Of a DNA stretch of 5,249 nt, positions 1 to 5,249 are shown one piece after another. The stretch comes from Candidatus Hodarchaeota archaeon (GTDB taxonomy: Archaea; Asgardarchaeota; Heimdallarchaeia; Hodarchaeales; YT1-057). The notes beneath the pieces are model-generated. The model was not told the DNA's origin. It made no database searches and saw nothing but the letters and a program-made list of their open reading frames with translations. Made by a program: the position numbers and the translations under genes. The stretch covers positions 1-5,249 of the forward strand of contig JAEOTI010000353.1 in NCBI GenBank assembly GCA_016839955.1, in the 5' to 3' direction. How positions within the stretch are numbered: the first letter of the stretch is position 1; each line of letters opens with the position of its first letter.

Positions 1-44
1 AGATTAGTGAATACATAACTAAAAAGTCTTATCTTATATTTCTG

Positions 45-1871
45 ATGGATTTATTCATTGATCCTGATCTATTCAGACCCCTTCTTACCACTACTAATCC
101 CATTAATTCTAATAATTACGTAATTCTTAGGAATAGTCTGCAAAAGTATATTCACAACAATTTCAAACAAATAATAACAATAGGTAGCAAAATTACATAT
201 CCCAAAAGTGAAATAGCGAGTATATTGACAGGGAGTGAAATTAAACTACTTATTAAAGATATAGAATTCGATAAAGCTCTCCTTGAGGCTTGGGAGCCTG
301 TAATTATTTCATGTTACAAAGAAAGTCTACACCATCTGTTAGATCTACTCCAACTTAAAACTAAAAAGAGAAAAGACTCAGTCGTTGATTTAATTAAGAA
401 AATAATTGAAATTGATAATAATAAATTCTGGGAAGATTTTGGCAAGATTGCTACAAAGAAATTGCTCAAATATGACACAGTAAGTAAATTTGCTTTAAAT
501 AAGTCCATTCGTAATCTAGGTGAGGTAATTCTTTTACTTCCCACTGGACATTTAAGTTATATAGCAAAAAAAGTGGTTCCAAGCTTCTCTTCTGAAGGCA
601 GAAGTATGTTGTATTCGTTGTTATCAACTATAGATCCTAGTGTGTTGAATAATGAAAAAACATATGAACTTCTAAACGCCATCATAAAATTAGATCCAAA
701 AGAATATGTCAATATTAGTTTACTCCGACTATCAAAGATGATATCTATACCTGAGTTAGAATTATTCACTAAACAGTTTTTCAAAAATCTTTTTGAGTCA
801 TATACACTTCAAGTTTTTTCTGATATTGATTTTCACAATTTAATCACCTTAACACAGCTTATTGCAATTTTAATTACAAAAATGTCTGATAAGAAGTTTT
901 TCACTATTCTACAGCAGTTGATACCTACTCTAAATACAGATTGTATTCGTCCAATTTTGGTTAGTCAGACTATTCACAGATTGAAAATGCAAACTGGTGA
1001 TTTTTCATTGCTTGATAAACTTCTTCCAATAAACACGGAACAAGAATATTCAGAAGAAGGCTACTTATTTCTAACAGAGATTAGTAACCGATTAACTGGA
1101 CACTCAACGGATAATGACATTAAGTTATTCTTATACTTAAAAAACATGGAATCTCCAGTTAAAAAACCGTTTTTAGAAGCGTATTTTGATAAAATTTCAC
1201 AAAATACCCTAGAACGTCTTTTTAGTAATGCGAACATCGATTTCGATGGAAAGTATGTCATACCCGCTATTACGAAACGATTTATGGATCAACCACCCCC
1301 AAATCCTGAAAGGTATTTTATTTCACTTTTTCAGCAAACTAATCGTAAAGAGGTAAAAAAAGCTGTATTACCACTTCTTGGAGAACATTGTTCCTGGGCA
1401 AATTTACCATTTTTGTTAGAATTACCCAATAAAAAGGAATTCAAGGAAGAACATGATGATGCAATCAAGAGATTTGCTCATCGTTTTAGTATTGAATCTT
1501 CCCAAACTCTTATGAAAATATGGAGATCTGGACTTAAGGATATATACAATAAAACTGCAAGTGGAGGAGTTCAGCCATTTGTTCAATCAAAAACCTATCA
1601 ATCTCAATGTCCTAAATGTGGAAATCCGATCCTCGAAAAACAAAAGAGTTGTGGGTTTTGTACTCAACGTTTCACTTGCGCGATCTGTTTGAAGAGCGTC
1701 GTGACCGCTGAAAATATTAATCTTGCAGAATGTCCACAATGCTCAAATCTGTTTCATCGGCAACATCTCTCTGCAAGTGTAAAAATGAGACCTGAATGCC
1801 CTATTTGCCACATCAAGCTTACTCAACAAGATGTAACTAGTTTACCCTCATTCCAGTTCTTTTTCCATTAG
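45..1871 (+). CDS. Helical-repeat protein with C-terminal zinc ribbon and RING-like module
   Basis: Exact function not recognised. Residues about 1-510 are rich in Leu, Ile, Lys and Phe and read as successive amphipathic helices, with short polar or Pro-containing turns, consistent with a HEAT/ARM-like alpha-solenoid. No signal peptide or clear membrane segment is visible, so it is probably cytosolic. The tail holds six metal-ligand pairs: C522/C525 and C536/C539 (zinc ribbon), then C545/C548, C563/C566, H571/H574 and C585/C588. The stretch FTCAICLKS, then CPQC, FHRQHL and CPIC, has the order and spacing of a RING-like cross-brace, with a C4-H2-C2 ligand series instead of C3HC4. Such modules commonly bind proteins or act as ubiquitin E3 ligases; E3 activity here is inference. 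The frame has no stop and no ATG, GTG or TTG codon between base 3 and the ATG at 45, so the true start could lie before the window. The gene faces the ferritin-like gene convergently. A tandem zinc-ribbon fold is the main alternative for the tail. Confidence 0.8.
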   Translation: MDLFIDPDLFRPLLTTTNPINSNNYVILRNSLQKYIHNNFKQIITIGSKITYPKSEIASILTGSEIKLLIKDIEFDKALLEAWEPVIISCYKESLHHLLDLLQLKTKKRKDSVVDLIKKIIEIDNNKFWEDFGKIATKKLLKYDTVSKFALNKSIRNLGEVILLLPTGHLSYIAKKVVPSFSSEGRSMLYSLLSTIDPSVLNNEKTYELLNAIIKLDPKEYVNISLLRLSKMISIPELELFTKQFFKNLFESYTLQVFSDIDFHNLITLTQLIAILITKMSDKKFFTILQQLIPTLNTDCIRPILVSQTIHRLKMQTGDFSLLDKLLPINTEQEYSEEGYLFLTEISNRLTGHSTDNDIKLFLYLKNMESPVKKPFLEAYFDKISQNTLERLFSNANIDFDGKYVIPAITKRFMDQPPPNPERYFISLFQQTNRKEVKKAVLPLLGEHCSWANLPFLLELPNKKEFKEEHDDAIKRFAHRFSIESSQTLMKIWRSGLKDIYNKTASGGVQPFVQSKTYQSQCPKCGNPILEKQKSCGFCTQRFTCAICLKSVVTAENINLAECPQCSNLFHRQHLSASVKMRPECPICHIKLTQQDVTSLPSFQFFFH

Positions 1872-1895
1872 TCCTATTACAAATAAAATGAGAAA

Positions 1896-1942
1896 TAAGG
1901 GATTTTTAAACCCCAAATTTATAAAAATGGATTTATTTTTAA
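1896..1942. terminator. Possible bidirectional terminator between convergent genes
   Basis: The 67-bp spacer between the two convergent genes holds T5 runs for plus-strand transcripts (1905-1909 approximately, and 1936-1940) and an A5 run at 1923-1927 that becomes a T5 run for minus-strand transcripts. TAAAAAT at 1922-1928 and ATTTTTA at 1935-1941 form a 7-bp inverted repeat around a 6-base loop; its right arm reaches into the stop codon of the ferritin-like gene. Archaeal intrinsic termination depends mainly on T-runs and does not need a strong hairpin, so the placement fits. The stem is all A-T and weak, and such runs are common in AT-rich DNA. Confidence 0.4.
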
Positions 1943-2406
1943 CCGCCTGGGGATCCATGTGATATCGAATCTTTCCAAGTAAGATCCCAAAGATCCTGCT
2001 CTGTTAAAGTTTCTTTCTCAATAACCATCTTGTGAATTCTTTTCAACAGCGCGTGATGACGAATTTCATCATTAAGAATGTATTTAATGATCATTTTCTC
2101 TTTTTCATCCTCAAGAGATTTCCATAGCTCTTTGTATGTATCAATCGCTTGTTGTTCTAATCGAATATGCTCTTCGAGGTTATGTTTTAACTGATCCGTA
2201 ACTTTTTCATCAACTAACGGGTTTGAACCCTCATGAGAGGCTAATAAAGATGATAGTAATAGTGCATGCTTCTTAGAATCGCTTGCAATTCCCTCAATAA
2301 GTTCTTTAACCATTTTATTTTTGATATCTTTGACTGCATTAATTGCAGCATCGACAATGTCGTTTTCTAATTTAATTTGCTTTTTAAAAAAATCAACTTG
2401 ATCCAT
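1939..2406 (-). CDS. Ferritin-like diiron-type four-helix protein
   Basis: The 155-residue protein reads as four long charged helices followed by a short tail ending in SPGG, the size and layout of a minimal ferritin-like (rubrerythrin-type) domain without a rubredoxin domain. Candidate metal ligands are E14 (helix 1), H47 with D43 nearby (helix 2), E84 and possibly E79 (helix 3), and E114 with H117 in the DEIRHH stretch (helix 4). Helix 2 reads DSKKH, so the usual ExxH is SxxH; whether a full diiron site forms is therefore open. Known relatives handle iron or peroxide, or serve as oxidases, in the cytosol; the specific role here is unknown. The ATG start is preceded by an in-frame TAA (2410-2412) and by GGAG 10 bases upstream, a plausible weak Shine-Dalgarno sequence. 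It is separated by 196 bp from the upstream cyclase-family gene on the same strand, so co-transcription is doubtful. Confidence 0.82.
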   Translation of the reverse strand: MDQVDFFKKQIKLENDIVDAAINAVKDIKNKMVKELIEGIASDSKKHALLLSSLLASHEGSNPLVDEKVTDQLKHNLEEHIRLEQQAIDTYKELWKSLEDEKEKMIIKYILNDEIRHHALLKRIHKMVIEKETLTEQDLWDLTWKDSISHGSPGG

Positions 2407-2461
2407 AGTTTACAATCTCCATTCGTTAAATTGTAATAATTGATTCATCATTTATCTGAAC

Positions 2462-2478
2462 AATTAGTATATCTAATT
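2462..2478. promoter_or_regulatory. 17-bp palindrome, possible operator for the ferritin-like gene
   Basis: AATTAG at 2462-2467 and CTAATT at 2473-2478 are perfect inverted arms around TATAT. The site lies 56-72 bases upstream of the ferritin-like ATG, just downstream of the TATA-like stretch and over or next to the inferred transcription start. That is a usual place for a dimeric winged-helix repressor to bind. The arms are short and A/T-rich, so chance is a real alternative. Confidence 0.3.
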
Positions 2479-2578
2479 AAATATTTGAATAGTCATAACC
2501 ATATGTATCTTTTCCTAATAAAGTAGTATTTGAAGTTATATTCGAAAACTTATATTTAGAAAATCAACTGGAATCGAT

Positions 2579-2596
2579 AAAAAGGAAGAAGAAAGG
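2579..2596 (-). terminator. Pyrimidine-rich T-run after the cyclase-family gene
   Basis: On the minus strand, starting seven bases after the TAG stop of the cyclase-family gene, the sequence becomes an unbroken pyrimidine run ending in T5. This matches the T-run type of archaeal intrinsic terminator. No stable hairpin precedes it. Confidence 0.4.
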
Positions 2597-2602
2597 ATGT
2601 CC

Positions 2603-3403
2603 CTATTCCAAGGGTACATCAGGGAAGGCAGCAATACGACACATAGAGGATTCCAGTTCTATTCCCCTAAGAGGAAAACAACCAATCCAAGTTCGTTTAT
2701 TTTTGATAAGAGGATCATCTGGTATCCATAAATTCTCTGCATGTATCACACCCTTTGGGAAAAGATCTAGGTGCATGATTTGATAGAATTTTTCAGGTGG
2801 GAATAGATCATCCCAAGATTTAACACCGTATTTTTCCATTATTTTCTTTTCAGCTTCCAGAAAAGGTTTGGGATGCCAATCACGAATTATTGTATTCATT
2901 GGATGGTCTGCACTTCCACAATCTACCCCAATCCACTTAAATTCCATATCTATTGCCCATTGGGGGAAATCTGCATTAGGTCCTGGGTGTTTTACGAAAT
3001 ACCTTACCTCATCAGACTCTTTTTGATCCCAGGCGTATCTCTGATAACCAGTTTTTATTAAGATAATATCACCTTTTCTAATGTCAGCTCTCTCCATCAA
3101 CATTTCTGGGGAGTAGAGGTCATAATCAGTCATTATATCAGATATATCTACTACAACGCCAGGACCACAAAACTCTTCCAAATCCATTTGACCTATGGAT
3201 CTACCAGCAGCGTAAAAGTGGATTTCACCGTCAATATGAGTACCAACATGATTGCTTGTTGTTAAAACTTGTCCATTCGCTCCTTGACCCATGTGAGCTC
3301 CTGCAATTCTCTTAAAATACTGTAATTGCAATGGGATATAACTGGGCCATGGAGGTGTATGAATAGATAATCTTTGAGTTAAATCTATCATTCTAAAATT
3401 CAT
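2603..3403 (-). CDS. Cyclase / kynurenine formamidase-family metal-dependent hydrolase
   Basis: Numbering below counts from a GTG at 3412 (269 residues). The signature HVGTHIDGEIH at residues 55-65 is a complete HxGTHxDxxxH motif. In this family H55, H59 and D61 bind the metal (zinc or manganese) and H65 acts in catalysis. Further family marks are GDIILIKTG (114-122), the GVDCGSADHP stretch (162-171) and HAENL (224-228), whose Glu fits the conserved late acidic residue. Length is normal for this group. Family members hydrolyse amides or open rings, such as N-formylkynurenine or isatin; no tryptophan-degradation gene lies beside this one, so the substrate is unknown. The start is ambiguous. 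ATG at 3403 has GTGAT four bases upstream and is chosen here, the GTG at 3412 overlaps that sequence, and ATG at 3391 (residue 8) would suit a leaderless transcript. The gene is divergent from the topoisomerase gene. Confidence 0.88.
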   Translation of the reverse strand: MNFRMIDLTQRLSIHTPPWPSYIPLQLQYFKRIAGAHMGQGANGQVLTTSNHVGTHIDGEIHFYAAGRSIGQMDLEEFCGPGVVVDISDIMTDYDLYSPEMLMERADIRKGDIILIKTGYQRYAWDQKESDEVRYFVKHPGPNADFPQWAIDMEFKWIGVDCGSADHPMNTIIRDWHPKPFLEAEKKIMEKYGVKSWDDLFPPEKFYQIMHLDLFPKGVIHAENLWIPDDPLIKNKRTWIGCFPLRGIELESSMCRIAAFPDVPLE

Positions 3404-3410
3404 ATAAATC

Positions 3411-3424
3411 ACTTTTATATTTTC
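3411..3424 (-). promoter_or_regulatory. TATA box with A-rich upstream element for the cyclase-family gene
   Basis: The minus strand reads GAAAATATAAAAGT, a good archaeal TATA box preceded by a BRE-like purine stretch. Its centre (about 3416) is 25-26 bases from the ATG at 3391. At the usual TATA-to-start spacing, transcription would begin at or next to that ATG, giving a leaderless message. Confidence 0.5.
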
Positions 3425-3472
3425 ATACGTAAAAAAAGGGTTAATTACTTCTGTTTATGAAAAATCGTCCAG

Positions 3473-3496
3473 AATTACATAAATTTTTCTGTAATT
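3473..3496. promoter_or_regulatory. Inverted repeat between divergent promoters, possible operator
   Basis: AATTACA at 3473-3479 and TGTAATT at 3490-3496 are perfect 7-bp inverted arms with a 10-base spacer. The site lies 38 bp upstream of the topoisomerase TATA box and roughly 50 bp upstream of the one serving the cyclase-family gene. A further AATTAC occurs at 3443-3448, 30 bp from the first arm in the same orientation. The layout would allow one regulator to act on both genes. The A/T-rich arms leave chance as an alternative. Confidence 0.3.
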
Positions 3497-3534
3497 TTTC
3501 AACACCTTTTAGTCAGCATTTTTTCTTAACCAGA

Positions 3535-3577
3535 TATTTTAAATCTCGTTAGTTTCTCTTGTTCTTGAATAAGGAAG
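3535..3577 (+). promoter_or_regulatory. TATA box and weak ribosome-binding site of the topoisomerase gene
   Basis: TATTTTAAAT at 3535-3544 is a good archaeal TATA box. Transcription would then start near 3565, leaving a leader of about 20 bases. Within it, AAGGAAG at 3571-3577 could serve as a weak Shine-Dalgarno sequence, with GGAAG ending 10 bases before the ATG. Confidence 0.5.
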
Positions 3578-3587
3578 ATATCAATAA

Positions 3588-5249
3588 ATGGCGAAACAAG
3601 TTCTTGTTATAGGAGAGAAACCATCTCAAATTAAAAAATTCAGTGAAATCTTATTTTCTTCCGTTAGAACGACTAAAATTGGTTCCCGTCTTTATTCCAG
3701 AACAGGATCATGGGGAGGTTATCTTATTACCTTCCTTCCTCTGATAGGCCATATTACCAACATTGATACTCGAAAGGGGTTTGGGTGGAATGAATGTAAA
3801 CCTATTGAGATTGTTGAAAATCCAAAAGCGCTAATTGTGAAAGAAAATGCTCAGTTTCGCAAAGCAATTCGCTCTATTGCTTTAAAAAGTGATGAATTAT
3901 GGCTTGCTACCGACCCTGATTCTGAAGGTGATAACATTGCATACGAGGCCTATGTTATCGCTATTAGAGCGAACAAGCGTTTAAAGACAAATACAAAGCG
4001 TGTTTGGAACTCATCCTTAACAAGGACTGAGATTATTCGAGCATTCCAAAACCTTCAGTCATGGTCTATCCACCAAGCTCTTGCTGTCCAAGGTCGAAGA
4101 ACTATTGATGCTTGGGTAGGTTTTGCTGGTACAAGAGAAGTAACAGGTGCTGCACGCAAGGTTCGGAGAATAAAAGGAGTATTGTCAGTAGGTCGTGTAC
4201 AACTACCTACCCTTAAGTTAATTGTAGATAGAGATCTTGAACGTGCGGCTTTTAATGTTCAAGATAAATATAATATCTTAGCTGATTTATTGGATGACGG
4301 TAGAAAGAATGTATTAGCAACAGTTAAGCATGATAAATCGCCTTTTACAAAAAAAGAACCAGTAGAAAATATATTACAAATAATCCAGAGCGCTACATTG
4401 GGAAGAATCTCTTCATTTCAAAGCAGAACAACAAAAATCCCTCCACCAAGGCCTATGAATACAACCGATGCACTAGCATTGCTTACCCGCCAACTTAAGA
4501 TTAAAGCTGATAGAGCTCTACAAACTCTAGCTACTCTATATGAACAAGGATATATCTCATACCCAAGAACAGAAAATAGACAATTCAAAGAGGGGTTTCC
4601 CCACAAAGATATATTAACCAAGATCAAACGACATGGTCCTTATCAGAAGTTTTTTGTACAAATAAAGGACATGAAACAGGTTAGAACAAACGGTCGAAAA
4701 CAGGGTACTGAAGACCATGATCCTATACATCCCACAGGAGAAATACCTCAAATGGGAGGAGCAATCAATGAATTACATCTTAAAAGCTGGGCTTTTATTG
4801 TACGCTGGTACCTAGGTATGTTTATGGAAGATTTGATCCAACAACGTGGAGAGGTTCGGCTTAAAATCAAAGATGAGCCTTTTAGCCAGAAATATCAGCA
4901 AACTAGCTCTTTTGGTTGGACGGCTTCCATGGAATGGAGAAAACCAAAAGAGACACCAACTTTCTCATTTGAGAATGGTCAGATTGTTCAAGTCCGAAAT
5001 ATAAGATCTGAATCATTTAAAACAAAACCTCCTGGTCGATGGACTGATTCCACTATAATAAAAAGACTTGAGATTATGAAAATTGGTACTAAATCCTCTC
5101 GTCCTGAAATTATCAAGAAACTTGAATTTCGTAACTACATTAAACGTAAAGGGACAGCTTATGAGAGTACAGAGATAGGTCAGAATATAATTAAAGTATT
5201 TGACCAAATCTGGCCTGATTTGGTAACTCCTAAGTTCACGCGTCAAGTA
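3588..5249 (+). CDS. topA: DNA topoisomerase IA, archaeal type (partial, 3' end beyond window)
   Basis: The enzyme relaxes negative supercoils by cutting one DNA strand through a 5'-phosphotyrosine link. The start is firm: an in-frame TAA lies directly before the ATG, and the next Met is residue 290. Family marks appear in order. The TOPRIM domain has E10 in EKP, GH at 54-55 and the acidic triad D109, D111, E113 in DPDSEGD. SVGRVQLPTL (200-209) follows, then PMNTTDALALL (289-299) in the gate region. The active site is ISYPRTEN (323-330) with Y325 as nucleophile and R327 beside it. H377 sits in DHDPIHPTG, and GTKSSRPEIIKKL (500-512) is the late domain I motif. Two TOPRIM positions differ from the usual DxDREGE: Ser112 replaces Arg and Asp115 replaces Glu. 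The catalytic Tyr and metal-binding acids are intact, so it should be active. All 554 codons are open to the window edge, so any C-terminal zinc fingers are unseen. Assignment to TopA or topoisomerase III is uncertain; reverse gyrase is unlikely because no helicase domain precedes TOPRIM. Confidence 0.92.
   Translation, partial: MAKQVLVIGEKPSQIKKFSEILFSSVRTTKIGSRLYSRTGSWGGYLITFLPLIGHITNIDTRKGFGWNECKPIEIVENPKALIVKENAQFRKAIRSIALKSDELWLATDPDSEGDNIAYEAYVIAIRANKRLKTNTKRVWNSSLTRTEIIRAFQNLQSWSIHQALAVQGRRTIDAWVGFAGTREVTGAARKVRRIKGVLSVGRVQLPTLKLIVDRDLERAAFNVQDKYNILADLLDDGRKNVLATVKHDKSPFTKKEPVENILQIIQSATLGRISSFQSRTTKIPPPRPMNTTDALALLTRQLKIKADRALQTLATLYEQGYISYPRTENRQFKEGFPHKDILTKIKRHGPYQKFFVQIKDMKQVRTNGRKQGTEDHDPIHPTGEIPQMGGAINELHLKSWAFIVRWYLGMFMEDLIQQRGEVRLKIKDEPFSQKYQQTSSFGWTASMEWRKPKETPTFSFENGQIVQVRNIRSESFKTKPPGRWTDSTIIKRLEIMKIGTKSSRPEIIKKLEFRNYIKRKGTAYESTEIGQNIIKVFDQIWPDLVTPKFTRQV

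Larger units (their letters stand above)
2407..2602 (-). promoter_or_regulatory. Spacer with presumed promoter of the ferritin-like gene
   Basis: This AT-rich spacer holds no convincing coding frame. Reading the minus strand, a TATA-like stretch lies around 2479-2488, which would place a transcription start near 2457 and give a leader of about 50 bases. GGAG at 2417-2420 is the likely ribosome-binding site. The TATA assignment is weak because similar A/T strings occur throughout the spacer. Confidence 0.35.

Noticed and set aside
33..41. TATA-like CTTATATTT before the first gene
   Set aside because: It ends only three bases before the ATG at 45, too close to act as a TATA box for a message that includes that start.
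314..1261. Three minus-strand open frames of 66-76 codons inside the solenoid gene
   Set aside because: They lie fully within a long plus-strand gene with recognisable domain features, have no family motifs, and are best explained as chance frames.
2533..2551. AAGTT/AACTT inverted repeat around TTCGAA
   Set aside because: The arms are only five bases long in very AT-rich DNA, and the site is far from either start codon; no good reason to call it an operator.
2407..2602. Possible small gene or structured RNA in the spacer
   Set aside because: No open frame with a start signal and no stable GC-containing stems were seen; the sequence looks like ordinary AT-rich promoter and terminator DNA.
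2873..3061. 62-codon plus-strand frame inside the cyclase-family gene
   Set aside because: It is antisense to a well-supported enzyme gene and has no recognisable motif; it is a shadow frame.
4418..5246. Two minus-strand frames of 69 and 77 codons within the topoisomerase gene
   Set aside because: The plus-strand frame carries the topoisomerase active-site and C-terminal motifs across this stretch, so the antisense frames are incidental.
1..5249. CRISPR array, tRNA or rRNA gene, insertion sequence or defence island
   Set aside because: No regularly spaced repeats, cloverleaf-like segments, rRNA signatures, transposase frames or known defence-protein motifs were found by eye on either strand.

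Overview
The window most likely comes from an AT-rich archaeon. The evidence is a type IA DNA topoisomerase whose motifs read like the archaeal TopA/topoisomerase III branch, archaeal-style TATA boxes with weak or absent Shine-Dalgarno sequences, and a protein that pairs a long helical repeat region with a RING-like zinc module. That last architecture, together with the base composition, would suit an Asgard lineage (for example a Heimdall-, Gerd- or Lokiarchaeon). This placement is inference and is not proven by anything in the window.

Layout: (1) 45-1871, plus strand: a protein of about 608 residues, mostly an all-helical solenoid, ending in a Cys/His-rich tail (zinc ribbon plus RING-like module). 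(2) 1872-1938: a short convergent spacer with T-runs on both strands. (3) 1939-2406, minus strand: a 155-residue ferritin-like four-helix protein. (4) 2407-2602: an AT-rich spacer with a short palindrome near the presumed ferritin-like promoter. (5) 2603 to about 3403, minus strand: a cyclase/kynurenine formamidase-family metal hydrolase with the complete HxGTHxDxxxH signature. (6) 3404-3587: a divergent intergenic region with a TATA box facing each way and an inverted repeat between them. (7) 3588-5249, plus strand: a DNA topoisomerase IA that runs off the end of the window (554 codons visible, no stop).

The four genes do not form an obvious pathway. The two minus-strand genes are 196 bp apart with regulatory-looking sequence between them, so they are probably transcribed separately. 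No RNA genes, CRISPR arrays, insertion sequences or long repeats were seen. The points most worth following up are the solenoid-RING protein, whose layout recalls eukaryotic Vps-C and Listerin-type E3 proteins, and the topoisomerase, whose TOPRIM motif reads DPDSEGD instead of the near-universal DxDREGE.
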